A DNA stretch of 64,000 bases from Pseudomonas sp. v388 (GCF_003935425.1 NZ_RHQN01000012.1:36406-100405); one strand, 5' to 3'; numbered from the stretch's first letter, positions 1 to 11,000 are shown. Numbers and translations: made by a program. The notes: generated by a model not told the origin, from the letters alone.

Positions 1-2
1 TA

Positions 3-482
3 TTGGCAGCATTGACCGTATTGCTGCTCTCTGCCTGTGCCAAGGATGTGCAGCCTCTCGACCAGAAGCCCGCAGCGGCGACCGACAGCGCTACCACTCT
101 CGACTTCCAGGCGGCCGCCGGGCTCAACCCCGGCGCTGACGGACAGCCTGCGCCGGTGCGCGTGCGCGTCTACGAGTTGAAGAACACCGGCGCTTTCATG
201 CGCGCCGACTATTTCGCGCTGGCCGACCGTGCGGCAGCGACCCTGAGTGTCGATCTGATCGATCAGGACGAAGTGCTGGTGCAGCCCGGCGAGCGACAAA
301 TCGTGGTGCGCACGCTTGATCCTGCGACCCGTCACATCGGCCTGGCGGTGGGCTATCGCGAAATCGACCGCGCATTGTGGCGCGCCGTGCTCAACGTCCC
401 GCCACACGGCGGCAGCGAACATCGAATCAATCTTGACGTGCGAGCCATGCGCACCGACGTCGTCAACCGCCCCGCTCAATAG
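3..482 (+). CDS. tssJ: TssJ, T6SS outer-membrane lipoprotein (5' end outside window)
   Basis: TssJ anchors the T6SS membrane complex in the outer membrane and binds the periplasmic tip of TssM. The visible protein starts inside its lipoprotein signal: a hydrophobic run ends in LLSAC, a lipobox, followed by a soluble domain containing RVRVYELKN and a C-terminal region typical of the transthyretin-like TssJ fold. The TTG at position 3 is only the first possible codon in the window. The real start lies a few residues upstream, so the entry is partial. It is followed after 15 bases by tssK, as in other T6SS operons. Identity rests on lipobox, size and position. Confidence 0.88.
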   Translation: MAALTVLLLSACAKDVQPLDQKPAAATDSATTLDFQAAAGLNPGADGQPAPVRVRVYELKNTGAFMRADYFALADRAAATLSVDLIDQDEVLVQPGERQIVVRTLDPATRHIGLAVGYREIDRALWRAVLNVPPHGGSEHRINLDVRAMRTDVVNRPAQ

Positions 483-497
483 GTAATCGGAGAAATC

Positions 498-1832
498 ATG
501 TCCTGGAACAATCGAGTGGTCTGGTCGGAAGGCATGTTCATCGGAACGCAGCACTTCCAGCAGCATGACCGTTACCTGGAAAACCTCATCGACGCGCGCA
601 GCCGCCCGCTGTCGGCCGGCGCCTGGGGCTTCTCCGAGCTGTTGATCGACCAGGGCCTGCTGGCTCAGGGCAAGCTGGCAATCGTCTCCGCTCGAGGCCT
701 GTTACCTGACGGGACGCCGTTCAACATTCCTCAGGATGATCTGGCGCCGAGCCCGTTGTGCATCGAAGACAGCTTGCGCGATGGCGTGGTGTACCTGTCC
801 TTGCCGCTAAAGCGGGCCGGCGCGCGGGATACCGTGGATGAAGGTGAAGTGGTGGGCGCTGCGCGGTATGTCAGCCAGGTGCGCGAAGTGCGCGACGACA
901 ACGCCCCGTTTGAGAACCGTGCGCCGGTCGCCATCGGCTCCCGTGCGCTGCGTTTGCTGACGGCTCAGGACGGCTTGAGCGATTACGCAACGATTGGCGT
1001 GGTTCGGGTCAAGGAAAAGCGCGCCGATCAGGCGCTGGTGCTGGACGACAGCTACATCCCGCCATTGCTGGACGTCACCGCCAATCGCTCGTTATCGGCG
1101 TTTCGCAATGAGCTTCAAGGTCTGCTGCGCCAGCGCGGGCAGGCCCTCGCAGGCCGGGTAGTGGCATCGGGCGCGGGCGGCGCGTCGGAGATCGCGGATT
1201 TCATGCTGTTGCAACTGGTCAACCGTGCCGAACCGCTGATCAACCATCTCAGCCAGTTGACACCGCTGCACCCCGAGCGCTTCTACAGCGAACTGGTGAG
1301 CCTGGCCGGTGAGTTTGCGACGTTCTCCAGCGCCGAGCGCCGCCCGGACGACTTCCCGCGTTACCAGCACGACGATCTCGAGTTGAGTTTCACGCCCGTC
1401 ATGCACGCACTGCGCGAGGCGCTGTCGATGCTGATCGACAGCAAGGCAGTGCCGATCCCGATCATCGAGAAGGCCTATGGCGTTCACGTCGCGATGCTGG
1501 CCGACAAGAATCTGATCGACAGCGCCAGCTTCATTCTGGTGGTGCGCGCCGATATTCCGAGTGAGACCCTGCGTGGTCGTTTCAGTCAGCAGAGCAAGAT
1601 CGGCTCGGTGGAACACATCCGCGATCTGGTCAACCTCCAGCTGCCGGGTATCGGCCTGCTGCCGTTGCCGGTCGCGCCGCGGCAGATCCCGTTCCATGCC
1701 GGTTCCACTTATTACGAACTGGACCGTGGCAGCGAGCACTGGAAGCAACTGATGCACTCGGGCGGTTTCGCATTCCATGTGGCCGGAGAGTTCCCAGGCC
1801 TGAACCTGGCTTTCTGGGCTATTCGAGGATAA
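498..1832 (+). CDS. tssK: TssK, T6SS baseplate adaptor
   Basis: TssK links the cytoplasmic baseplate to the TssL/TssM membrane complex. The 444-residue protein begins MSWNNRVVWSEGMFIGTQHF, the conserved N-terminal block of the family (W.EGMFL..QHFQQ), and has the normal full length. It has no signal peptide or membrane segment, as expected for a cytoplasmic protein. The start has a GGAG ribosome site 7 bases upstream. It lies between tssJ and tssL, 6 bases from tssL, so it is cotranslated with both. Confidence 0.96.
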   Translation: MSWNNRVVWSEGMFIGTQHFQQHDRYLENLIDARSRPLSAGAWGFSELLIDQGLLAQGKLAIVSARGLLPDGTPFNIPQDDLAPSPLCIEDSLRDGVVYLSLPLKRAGARDTVDEGEVVGAARYVSQVREVRDDNAPFENRAPVAIGSRALRLLTAQDGLSDYATIGVVRVKEKRADQALVLDDSYIPPLLDVTANRSLSAFRNELQGLLRQRGQALAGRVVASGAGGASEIADFMLLQLVNRAEPLINHLSQLTPLHPERFYSELVSLAGEFATFSSAERRPDDFPRYQHDDLELSFTPVMHALREALSMLIDSKAVPIPIIEKAYGVHVAMLADKNLIDSASFILVVRADIPSETLRGRFSQQSKIGSVEHIRDLVNLQLPGIGLLPLPVAPRQIPFHAGSTYYELDRGSEHWKQLMHSGGFAFHVAGEFPGLNLAFWAIRG

Positions 1833-1838
1833 ATCGCG

Positions 1839-3158
1839 ATGCAGTCCAACGACGATTTTCCCGGGTCGGGCGCGCCGGCCGGCGACCGTACCCAATTCAT
1901 GCCTCGCCCTGGTGGTCGGTCTGCGCCTGCCGGCGCGCCGCAGCCACAGGCGCCGTTGCAGGTGCCGTCCGCGCCGTTGAGCGGCGGCCAGGCGCAAGGG
2001 CTCAATCCGCTGGAAAGTGCAGCCGGTCCGTTGTTGGCATTGCTCACACGGCTGCGCAGCACCATCGCCCACCCCGCGCCTGCCAGTCTGCGTGCACAAC
2101 TGCTGGCCTACCTGCGCCAGTTCGAAGAGCGGGCGGAAGAGGCGGGCGTGGTGCGCAACGACGTACTGCTGGCGCGTTACGTGTTGTGTACCGCGCTGGA
2201 CGAAGCGGTCATGAGCACGCCTTGGGGCAGCACCAGCGAATGGGGCAAGCAAAGCCTGTTGATCACCGTGCATAACGAAGCCTGGGGCGGGGAAAAGGTC
2301 TTCCAGTTGCTCGATCACTGCCTGCAAAGTCCGCGTGAACGGCTGTACCTGCTGGAGTTGCTGTACCTGTGCATGTGCCTGGGTTTCGAAGGACGCTATC
2401 GGGTCATGAACAATGGCCGCAGCGAACTCGAAGCGCTGCGCGAACGCACCAGCGCAGCGATTCGAAGCGCACGGGGCGAATACGAGCGCGAGTTGTCGCC
2501 GCACTGGCGCGGTCTGACCATGGCGCGTGACCGCCTGACTCAGTTCATGCCGCCTTGGGTCGGCGTCGCAATCGGTCTGGCGCTGTTGTTGCTGCTGCTG
2601 TTCGTGTTGCGCCTGAAGCTGGCGTCCGATGCCGAGCCGGTGTTCAAGAACATCCATGCACTGGGCGAGATTCCAGTGCAGTCCATCGACCGGCCGGTAG
2701 TCCAGCCCAAACTGGTGGAACGGCCACGTCTGGCCGGCTTCCTGGCCGAAGAAATCAAGGCTGGCAAGGTGGCGGTCGAAGACGCGGTGGATCGTTCGGT
2801 GGTGACCATTCGTGGCGACGAACTGTTCGCTTCGGGCAGCGCCACTATCGTGGACGACTTCCAGCCGTTGATGCTGCGCATCGCCGATGCGATTCGCAAA
2901 GTGAAGGGCGACGTGCGGGTCGCCGGCCACAGTGACAATCGACCTATCGCAACACTGCGCTTCCCGTCCAACTGGGCGTTGTCCGAAGCGCGCGCCGAGC
3001 AGGTTCTGCACATCCTCGCGGCCAAGACCGGCCAGCCTCAACGCTTCACCGCCGAGGGCCGCAGCGACACCGAACCGCTGGCTTCCAATGCCACCGCCGA
3101 AGGCAGGGCGAAAAATCGTCGGGTTGAAATCACTGTGTTGGCGGAGGGGGTCGAGTGA
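1839..3158 (+). CDS. tssL: TssL (DotU/IcmH type) with C-terminal OmpA-like domain
   Basis: An inner-membrane T6SS component that pairs with TssM and recruits the baseplate. The 439-residue protein has a Pro/Ala-rich N-terminus (about 1-65), a DotU cytoplasmic domain (about 65-235, containing ARYVLCTALDEAVMSTPWG), one transmembrane helix (about 237-258, Leu-rich) and a periplasmic OmpA-like peptidoglycan-binding domain (about 310-437, with AGHSDNRP and NWALSEARAEQV). The extra OmpA domain makes this an 'extended' TssL that can hold the cell wall directly without a separate TagL. The stop codon overlaps the GTG start of tssM (GTGA). Confidence 0.95.
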   Translation: MQSNDDFPGSGAPAGDRTQFMPRPGGRSAPAGAPQPQAPLQVPSAPLSGGQAQGLNPLESAAGPLLALLTRLRSTIAHPAPASLRAQLLAYLRQFEERAEEAGVVRNDVLLARYVLCTALDEAVMSTPWGSTSEWGKQSLLITVHNEAWGGEKVFQLLDHCLQSPRERLYLLELLYLCMCLGFEGRYRVMNNGRSELEALRERTSAAIRSARGEYERELSPHWRGLTMARDRLTQFMPPWVGVAIGLALLLLLLFVLRLKLASDAEPVFKNIHALGEIPVQSIDRPVVQPKLVERPRLAGFLAEEIKAGKVAVEDAVDRSVVTIRGDELFASGSATIVDDFQPLMLRIADAIRKVKGDVRVAGHSDNRPIATLRFPSNWALSEARAEQVLHILAAKTGQPQRFTAEGRSDTEPLASNATAEGRAKNRRVEITVLAEGVE

Positions 3159-6100
3159 AGGCGTTTTTCGGTTTTGTCGTTCGCTGGGTCGTCCCGCTGC
3201 TGGGACTGATTGCCCTGAGCCTGATCATCTGGTTCGTCGGCCCGCTGCTTGAAGCCCTGGTCCCGGAAGGACGTCGCTGGGCAGTGATTGCCCTGCTGTT
3301 TGCGGTGTGGATCGGTTATCGCACCTGGCGCATCGTCCAGGCCCGCCAACAGGCGGCCAAGGTCATGCAGAGCCTGGCCGCCGAAACCGCGCCGGATCCT
3401 GCCAGCGTCGCAACCGCCGAGGAACTGGCGATCCTGCGCGAACGCATGGATGAAGCGCTGGCTCTGCTCAAGAAAGCACGTCTTGGCGGCGATCAGCGGC
3501 GCAATCTGTACGAATTGCCCTGGTACGTGATCATCGGCCCGCCCGGTTCGGGCAAGACCACCGCGCTGGTCAACTCCGGACTGCATTTTCCTCTGGCTGC
3601 GCAGTTGGGCGCCGGGGCGATTCGCGGCGTGGGCGGTACGCGCAACTGCGACTGGTGGTTCACCGATCAGGCTGTGTTGCTGGATACCGCAGGCCGCTAC
3701 ACCACCCAGGACAGCCATGCGCAGGTGGACAAAGCCGCCTGGCTGGGCTTTCTCGACCTGCTGAAAACCCAGCGCGCCCGACGGCCCATCGACGGCGCGT
3801 TCATCGCCATCAGTCTTTCCGACCTGCTGTTGGGCAGCGAGGCCGAGCGCGCTGCGCATGCCATTGCGATCCGCTCGCGAATTCAGGAGCTGCACACTCA
3901 GCTGGGCGTGCGCTTCCCGATCTACCTGATGCTGACCAAGATGGACCTGGTGCCCGGTTTCATGGAGTTCTTCGACGCCTTGAGCAAGGATGAACGGGCT
4001 CAGGTGTGGGGCATGACGTTTGCGCTGGACGACGGCAAGAGCGTCGACGGTCCGTTGCAGGACTTCCAGAGTGAATTCGCCGCGCTTGAGCAGCGCCTCA
4101 ACGCCCGGCTGGTAGAGCGCCTGCAACAGGAGCGCGACCCGGCTCGGCGCGACCTGATCTACGGTTTTGCACAGCAATTTGCGGCCATCCGCCAATCCCT
4201 TCAGCAGTTTCTCGATAGCGTGTTCAAGCCTAATTCGTTCGAGGAGCGTGCATTGCTGCGCGGTGTGTACTTCACCAGCGGCACCCAGGAAGGCAGCCCG
4301 ATCGACCGTCTGATCGGGGCGATGGCGCAGAGCATGAACCTGGACCGCCAGCAGCTGGCGCGTCAGACCGGCACCGGCCGCAGCTATTTCATCGAAAAAC
4401 TGTTCACGGCTGTGGCCTTCGCCGAACAAGGCCTGATGGGTGTCGATCCGAAGGTCGAGAGGCGCCGCAAGTGGATGGCCCGGGGCGTGCTGGCTGCGAC
4501 CGTTGCCATCGTGTTGCTGGTGAGCGCAGCCTGGCTGGTGAGCTACAACGCCAACCAGGCGTATATCGCGCAGGTCGACCAGAAGGTCGCGCCGCTGGGC
4601 CAGACCGTGCAGAACCTGAGCCCGGCGCAGCGCGATGTGCTGGCGGTCCTGCCGTTGCTTAACGCGGTCCGGCATCTGGCTGGCGATCCGCCGTCCTGGT
4701 CCCGCGGGCTGGGCTTGTATCAGGGCGACATGCTGGAAGCCGAATCGAGCAGCGTCTACCGCAAGCTGTTGATTGCCGTGTTCGCGCCACGGCTGGTGAC
4801 CCGCATCGAGGAGCAATTGCACAACGGTGGCTCGTCGGACTACCTGTACGAAGGCCTCAAAGCCTACCTGATGCTCGCCGACAACGAACATTACGATCCA
4901 GACTTCATCAAGGCCTGGATCGCACTGGATTGGGAACGCAGCCTGCCTCGCGATCTGGCACCGGAGCAGCGCCTGGCGTTGGGTGAGCATCTGCAGGCGT
5001 TGTTCGAGCGGCATCCGCCCAATGCACGCCTGGACCAGCGGCTGATCGACGATCTGCGTCGGCAGTTGCAGCAATTGCCGCTGGCCCAGCGAGTCTATGA
5101 CCGGGTCAAACGGCAAAAACTGCCCGACGGCGTGTCCGATTTCCGGCTCAGCGAAGCGGGTGGCCGAGATGCGGCGCTGGTGTTCAGTCGCAAGAGCGGC
5201 AAGCCGCTGGCCGAGCCGCTCAGTGGATTGTTTACCGCCAAAGGCTATCGCGAAGGGTTCTTGCTCAGCAGCCTGAACCAGGCCGGGACCATCGCTGAAG
5301 AACAGTGGGTGCTGGGGCGTGATCAGGCTGAGCAGCTCGACGTCGCCAGCCTTGCCGCTGAAGTGCGCAGCCTGTATTTCCAGGACTATGTGCGCCAGTG
5401 GGATGCGTTGCTGGCGGATATCGACTTCGTGCCCATCACCAGCGTGGCCCAGGCGGCTGACGTGCTGCGGGTGATTTCCGGCCCGGCTTCGCCGCTCAAG
5501 AAGGTGCTGGCGGCTGTTGCGAAGGAAACCGACCTGCAAGCGGAGCAGCGTCTGTTGGCCGAGCAAGGCAAGAAAGCCGACGACAATGTCGATCAGCTCA
5601 AGCAGCGCTTGGGTTCTCTGCTCGGCCAGCAACAAGCCGCTGCCAACAGCGCGCCGGTCGCGGTGGATGATCCGGTCAGCGCCCATTTCGCCGAACTCAA
5701 GGCGCTGGTCAGCAAAGGTGAAGGCGAGCCTGCGGCCATCGATGCGTTGTTGAGCGACATGAATGCGCTCTACGTGCAGGTCAGCGCCATGGTCGGCGCC
5801 AGTGGCGACGCCTTGCTCGGCGAAGCCAAGAATCAGGCCTCAGCGGCGGCTGCGCGGGTCAGCCTGACTGCCGAACGCCAGCCTCGGCTGGTGCAGGGCC
5901 TGGTCAAGTCCGTGGTGAACTCCACCACCAACACCATGATGGGCGGCGTGCGTAACCAGCTCAATGCGGCCTGGGTCAGCGAAGTGGTGAACGTCTATCG
6001 CCAGTCCCTCGGTGGCCGCTATCCGATGTCTCCGGGCAGCGCCCGCGACGCAACGCTGGACGACTTCGGTCAGTTTTTCGGCGTTGGCGGCGTGATGGAC

Positions 6101-6658
6101 AACTACTTTCGCAAGTACCTGCAACCTTACGTCGACACTTCGGCGAGCGCCTGGCGCTGGCAGCCGGGCGCGGCCCAGAAGCTGGGTATCAATGCCGGGG
6201 TGTTGCAGACGTTCCAGCGCGCCAGTGCCATTCGTGATGCGTTCTTCCGCGCAGGCGGCACTCAGCCGACCGTGCGCTTTGAACTCAAGCCGGTGGCGAT
6301 GGACGCATCCATTACCCAATTCCTGCTTGACCTCGACGGACAGCAGATCAGCTACGACCACGGCCCGAGCCGTCCGGTTGCGATGCAATGGCCCAACCCT
6401 GGCAGTATCGGCGTGGTGCGGCTGTCGATCTCGCCGCCTTCCGCCAGCGGGCGGTCGGGCATTACGCTGGACGGACCGTGGGCGTGGTTCAGGCTGCTCG
6501 ATCAGGCGGATCTGACCGCCGGCAATTCGCCGGACCGTTTCAACCTGCGGCTGCGGGTCGATGGCGCGAGCATCGCCTACGAACTGCGCGCCAACAGCGC
6601 GTTCAACCCGTTCAAGAGCCGTGTATTGAGCGGCTTCAGCCTGCCGGAGCGGCTATGA
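3155..6658 (+). CDS. tssM: TssM (IcmF/VasK), T6SS inner-membrane core protein
   Basis: TssM spans the envelope and connects TssL to TssJ. The 1167-residue protein has two N-terminal hydrophobic helices (about 8-30 and 42-58), a cytoplasmic NTPase domain with Walker A GPPGSGKTT at 128-136, a third helix near residue 440-460 (after KWMARGVLAATVAIVLLVS) and a long periplasmic region ending in the C-terminal domain that contacts TssJ. The Walker A is intact, unlike some homologues. The GTG start is chosen because it overlaps the tssL stop and follows a GGAGGGGG ribosome site. Length and order are typical of TssM proteins in clusters with the TagF/PppA/PpkA module. Confidence 0.96.
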   Translation: MKAFFGFVVRWVVPLLGLIALSLIIWFVGPLLEALVPEGRRWAVIALLFAVWIGYRTWRIVQARQQAAKVMQSLAAETAPDPASVATAEELAILRERMDEALALLKKARLGGDQRRNLYELPWYVIIGPPGSGKTTALVNSGLHFPLAAQLGAGAIRGVGGTRNCDWWFTDQAVLLDTAGRYTTQDSHAQVDKAAWLGFLDLLKTQRARRPIDGAFIAISLSDLLLGSEAERAAHAIAIRSRIQELHTQLGVRFPIYLMLTKMDLVPGFMEFFDALSKDERAQVWGMTFALDDGKSVDGPLQDFQSEFAALEQRLNARLVERLQQERDPARRDLIYGFAQQFAAIRQSLQQFLDSVFKPNSFEERALLRGVYFTSGTQEGSPIDRLIGAMAQSMNLDRQQLARQTGTGRSYFIEKLFTAVAFAEQGLMGVDPKVERRRKWMARGVLAATVAIVLLVSAAWLVSYNANQAYIAQVDQKVAPLGQTVQNLSPAQRDVLAVLPLLNAVRHLAGDPPSWSRGLGLYQGDMLEAESSSVYRKLLIAVFAPRLVTRIEEQLHNGGSSDYLYEGLKAYLMLADNEHYDPDFIKAWIALDWERSLPRDLAPEQRLALGEHLQALFERHPPNARLDQRLIDDLRRQLQQLPLAQRVYDRVKRQKLPDGVSDFRLSEAGGRDAALVFSRKSGKPLAEPLSGLFTAKGYREGFLLSSLNQAGTIAEEQWVLGRDQAEQLDVASLAAEVRSLYFQDYVRQWDALLADIDFVPITSVAQAADVLRVISGPASPLKKVLAAVAKETDLQAEQRLLAEQGKKADDNVDQLKQRLGSLLGQQQAAANSAPVAVDDPVSAHFAELKALVSKGEGEPAAIDALLSDMNALYVQVSAMVGASGDALLGEAKNQASAAAARVSLTAERQPRLVQGLVKSVVNSTTNTMMGGVRNQLNAAWVSEVVNVYRQSLGGRYPMSPGSARDATLDDFGQFFGVGGVMDNYFRKYLQPYVDTSASAWRWQPGAAQKLGINAGVLQTFQRASAIRDAFFRAGGTQPTVRFELKPVAMDASITQFLLDLDGQQISYDHGPSRPVAMQWPNPGSIGVVRLSISPPSASGRSGITLDGPWAWFRLLDQADLTAGNSPDRFNLRLRVDGASIAYELRANSAFNPFKSRVLSGFSLPERL

Positions 6659-7308
6659 CCACCTCAGGCTTTTACGGAAAGCTGGCCAGCCGGGGCGATT
6701 TCGTCAGCCGTGGCTTGCCGCAAAGCTTCATTCAGCCTTGGGACGCGTGGCTGGCGTCCGGCCTGCTGGCCAGTCAGCAACAGCTCGGCGCCGCCTGGCT
6801 GGACGCGTATCTGGTCAGCCCGCTGTGGCGTTTTGTGCTGGCCGCGGACGTCTGCGGAGCGGATGCCGTAGTCGGCGTGCTGATGCCGAGCATCGACCGG
6901 GTAGGGCGTTACTTCCCGTTGACCCTGGCCGTGACCCTCGACCATGAACAGGCGCTCGCGGGACTCATCGGCAGTGCGGACGACTGGTTCGAACAGGCGG
7001 AAGACCTGCTGTTGGGAACGCTGGAAGCTGACGCTACCTTCGAAGCATTCGAAGCCGGATTGCAGGCACTGGGCCGTCCTGCCGTGAATACCCGAGAAGC
7101 GGTCAGTGAATTCGCCGGGTTGCAGCGCTTTGCGGCCGCCTCGCCCCAAGCACGTCATGCGGCATTGGCCGAACAGGCGTGTGTCGGCGCCAGCCTGTGG
7201 TGGGGCAAGGGCTCGCAGAGCATTGCGCCCGGCTTGCTGCGTTGCTCAGGGCTGCCGGCCGCTGCGCAGTTTGGTCGTTTCCTGTTGGGCCGGGAGGCGT
7301 CGGTCTGA
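6655..7308 (+). CDS. tagF: TagF, T6SS post-translational repressor
   Basis: A 217-residue TagF/PF09867-type protein. In P. aeruginosa TagF represses T6SS assembly independently of threonine phosphorylation, probably by sequestering the Fha scaffold. The N-terminus (TTSGFYGKLASRGDFVSRGL followed by WDAWLASGLLASQ) is the diagnostic family block. The ATG overlaps the tssM stop (ATGA) and its own stop overlaps the pppA start (TGATG), so translation is coupled across tssM-tagF-pppA. No membrane segments. A longer reading frame in the same phase runs back into tssM but has no support as a start. Confidence 0.93.
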   Translation: MTTSGFYGKLASRGDFVSRGLPQSFIQPWDAWLASGLLASQQQLGAAWLDAYLVSPLWRFVLAADVCGADAVVGVLMPSIDRVGRYFPLTLAVTLDHEQALAGLIGSADDWFEQAEDLLLGTLEADATFEAFEAGLQALGRPAVNTREAVSEFAGLQRFAAASPQARHAALAEQACVGASLWWGKGSQSIAPGLLRCSGLPAAAQFGRFLLGREASV

Positions 7309-8036
7309 TGCTGCCAGCTTCGTCCATTACGTATAAATCGGCCAGCTACAGCCATGTAGGCATGGTGCGTCAGATCAACGAAGACGCGTTCCTGGAAGTG
7401 CCCCAAGACGGGCTCTGGGTCGTGGCCGACGGCATGGGCGGCCATGCGGCCGGCGATTACGTCAGCAGCCTGATCGTGGACAGCCTGCGCGGCGTCCAGG
7501 CTCGCGACCTGCTCGATACCTACTGCGAGCATTTGCGTCAGCGTCTGGACGAAGTCAACGCTGCCGTGCGCGAAGAAACCCGGGTACGCGCCGTGAGCAT
7601 GATGGGCAGCACCGTCGTGTTGCTGGTCGTGCGCGCCGATGAAGCCGTCTGCCTATGGGCCGGTGACAGTCGTTTGTACCGGCTGCGCGATGGGGTGCTC
7701 GAAAGCATCTCGCGTGACCACAGTTACGTGCAGGACCTGATGGACAGCGGGCTGCTCGATGAAGCCCAGGCGCGGGTTCACCCACGCGGCAATATCGTGA
7801 CCCGCGCCGTCGGTGTTCAGGATCGGCTGGAGCTGGCGCAGGTCCAGCTTGAGGTGAAGCCCGGCGACAGCTATCTGCTGTGCAGCGACGGTCTGAACAA
7901 GACCGCCGAAGACCGGGAAATCCGCGACGTGCTCGGGCACCCGGACCCTTACGAAATCGTGCGCAGCCTGGTGCATCTGGGCCTGACCCGGGGCGCTCCC
8001 GACAACATCACCGCCATCGTCGTCAAAGCCGGGTAA
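7308..8036 (+). CDS. pppA: PppA, PP2C-type Ser/Thr phosphatase of the T6SS threonine phosphorylation pathway
   Basis: A 242-residue PPM/PP2C metal-dependent phosphatase that removes the phosphate placed by PpkA on the Fha scaffold and so switches secretion off. Visible PP2C motifs are MVRQINEDAF, VVADGMGGHAAGDYVSS (metal-binding Asp-Gly and Gly-Gly-His), CLWAGDSRLYR and LLCSDGLNK. The ATG overlaps the tagF stop by one base. ppkA follows 11 bases downstream, so kinase and phosphatase are made from the same message. Full length, no membrane anchor. Confidence 0.95.
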   Translation: MLPASSITYKSASYSHVGMVRQINEDAFLEVPQDGLWVVADGMGGHAAGDYVSSLIVDSLRGVQARDLLDTYCEHLRQRLDEVNAAVREETRVRAVSMMGSTVVLLVVRADEAVCLWAGDSRLYRLRDGVLESISRDHSYVQDLMDSGLLDEAQARVHPRGNIVTRAVGVQDRLELAQVQLEVKPGDSYLLCSDGLNKTAEDREIRDVLGHPDPYEIVRSLVHLGLTRGAPDNITAIVVKAG

Positions 8037-8047
8037 AGAAAGAGCAC

Positions 8048-11000
8048 ATGGACATACTGATTCCTGGATTCGATATCGAGGGCGAAATTGGCGAAGGCGC
8101 CATGGCCACCGTGTACCTGGCGACCCAGCGCTCGCTGGAACGCAAGGTCGCCCTCAAGGTCATGGCCGCCTCGCTGGCCGCCGACCCTTCGTTCTGTGAA
8201 CGCTTCCTGCGCGAAGGCCGCACCCTGGCGCGCCTGTCTCATCCGCATACCGTGACCATCCACGACATCGGCAATGTCGACCAGCTGTATTACATGGCGA
8301 TGGAGTTCCTGCCCAACGGCACGCTCAAGGAGCGCATCGCCGCGGGCCTGGCGCCCGAGCAGGGCCTGCTTTACATTCGCCAGATCGCGTCCGCGCTGGG
8401 CTACGCCCATGAGCAGGGCCTTGTGCATCGGGATGTAAAGCCGGCCAACATCCTGTTCCGGGCAGATGGCAACGCGGTGCTGTCGGACTTCGGGATCGCC
8501 AAGTCGCTGGACGATCGCACCCAGTTCACCCAGGCTGGATTCGCCGTCGGCACGCCCAGCTATATGAGCCCGGAACAGGCGCGGGGCCAGGATATCGACG
8601 GGCGTGCCGATTTGTACGCGCTAGGCGTGGTGCTCTATGAAATTCTGGTCGGCAAGCTGCCTTACAACGGCGTTGATGCACTGTCCACGGCATTGGCGCA
8701 CCTGACCGAGCCGCTTCCGGCGCTGCCGATTCATCATGATCGTTATCAGGACATCCTGAGCCGGCTGCTCGCCAAGGACCCGGCCGAGCGTTTTCCGGAT
8801 GCCAGGACTTTACTCGCGGCGCTCGATCAACTGACGCTGGTGGGTGACGAGCGAACCGTATTTCAGCCGGTATTCAAAGCTCCGGTCGATGACGGGCTGG
8901 CAGGTCTGACGCCTGTTTCAATCGACATTCCTGTCACTGCACCACCTGCTTACAAGCCGGCTCCCGCGTCTGAATCCACGCTCGACAAGACCGAAGTCGA
9001 TAAACCACGGCGCGGCTCTGCCGTTGCCTTGCTGGCGCTGGCCGTGGCTGCCGCGTTAGGTCTGAGTGGCGCGGGATACTGGTGGCTGAACTCCGGGTCG
9101 CCTGCATCGGTTCCGAGCGCAGCCACAGCGACGCCTGCGGCCAGCGCGACTCCGCCGGTCGTTCCGCAAGCTGCCTCGGTAGCCGCATCGACAAAACTGC
9201 CGGCCACGACAGACGCCGACGGCGGCCAGCGGCCATTGCTGATGGCAGGTAAAAAGACCCTGTTCCAGCGGGTATTGAGTAAGCCGGGCGCGGCCTATGC
9301 CAGCGCGCCGGGCCAGTCGGCCGATAAACCGCTACCGGCGTTTTCGGTGCTCTACGTCTATCAGCGACAGAGCCTCAATGGTCGCCAGTGGCTGCGGGTG
9401 GGTGCGGCCACGGACGGGCGCAGCGAAGGCTGGTTGCCCGCCGAACAGGTCAGCGACTGGAAACAGAGTCTGGTTTTGAAGTTCACGGAACGCTCCGGTC
9501 GTGCGCCGGTGATGTTCGTCCGCCAGCCGAGCGAATTGGAAAAGCTGATCGCCGATCCGGCAGCGGCGAAGAGCTTGTTGCTCAAGGCCCAGGCCGAACG
9601 CTCCGACAACAGCCAGGTTGTTGCGCTGGAGCCGGCTGCCAGCGCCGTGCCGCAGGACCAGTTCTACCTGCTGCCGATCTTCGAATCGCGGGAAAGCTTC
9701 GACGAAAACGGCCAGCCCGTGCAGTTGCTGAATGTAGCGTCCATCGATCCGGGCAACCTTCCGCAGAAAACCGCCGGCAACGAACTCCGCAAACCGACCG
9801 GGGTAGATGCGTTCCGTACCGCCATAGTGCTGGTGGTCGATACCTCCGTGTCCATGCAGCCTTACATTGATCGCGTGCGCGAAGTGGTTCACGAGCTGCA
9901 AAACAAGATCGCCCAGCGGGGCGAGCTGGACAGCGTCAGCTTCGGCCTGGTCGGCTTTCGCAATAACCCGGAAAAGACGCCCGGGCTTGAGTACCTGACC
10001 AAGACGCTGGTCACCCTGGATCAGGGACGTGATCCGCAGCGTTTCATGCAGCTGGCCCAAGAGGTCAAGGCCACTTCGGTGTCGAGCCACTCGTTCAACG
10101 AGGATTCATTTGCGGGTGTCATGCAGGCGGTCAATGGCCTGAACTGGTCCGGCTACGGCGGGCGCCTGATTCTGCTGGTCAGCGATGCCGGCTCGCTGCG
10201 CAAAAGCGATCCGTTGAGCGGCACCCAGATGAACGAAGCCGAGGTGCGCCAGGCCGCGCTTGGTAAGCAGATCAAGATCTACGCGCTGCATTTGCGCACC
10301 GATGCAGGCAAGAACAATCACGCCTTGGCCGAGCAGCAGTACCGCGTGCTGACCGCCGATGCCAATCCGAAGATCGGCGATTTGTACATTCCCGTTCAGG
10401 GCGGTGATGTACGCAAGTTCGGCGAGCGGGTCGACGAAATTGGTTCGGTGTTTGCCGACCTGGTGCATCAGGTTCGCAGCAACCAGAACCAGGCCGTGCC
10501 GCTGCTCGCTGCCGCGCCAAGCGTCGCAGAGAAGTCAGCCGCTGTGGGTTACGCCATGCACATGGACTTTCTCGGGCGCAAGGCGGCCAGTCAGGCACCG
10601 CAGCTGGTCAGCGCCTGGACCGCGGATCGCGACCTGACCAATCTGTCGCTGCCCGCCTTCCAGGTGTGCGTGATGCTGACCAAGCTGCAGCTCAACGATT
10701 TGCAGCAATCGCTGAAGCTGATTGTCGATTCAGCACGCAAGACCCAAACCTCGCCCAAGGATTTCTTTCAGGAAATCGCCAGCGCCAGTGCCTATATGAG
10801 TCGCGATCCGTCTGCTTTGCGCAAAGGCGGCAATCTGGCCGAAGGTGGCGTATTGGGCGAATACCTCGAAGGACTGCCGTACCGCAGTAAGTCGCTGAAC
10901 ATGACCCAGGATTTGTGGCTGTCGCTCAGCGTGGCCGAGCAGGAGGACTTCATCGACGAGCTGGATTCCAAGATTCGCTTGTATGAAACCTTCCACAACG

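Noticed and set aside
1092-5686. Two very long minus-strand open frames (649 and 882 codons) opposite tssK, tssL and tssM
   Set aside because: They are antisense shadows of high-GC coding sequence. The + strand frames match T6SS proteins residue by residue, and the shadows have no recognisable motifs.
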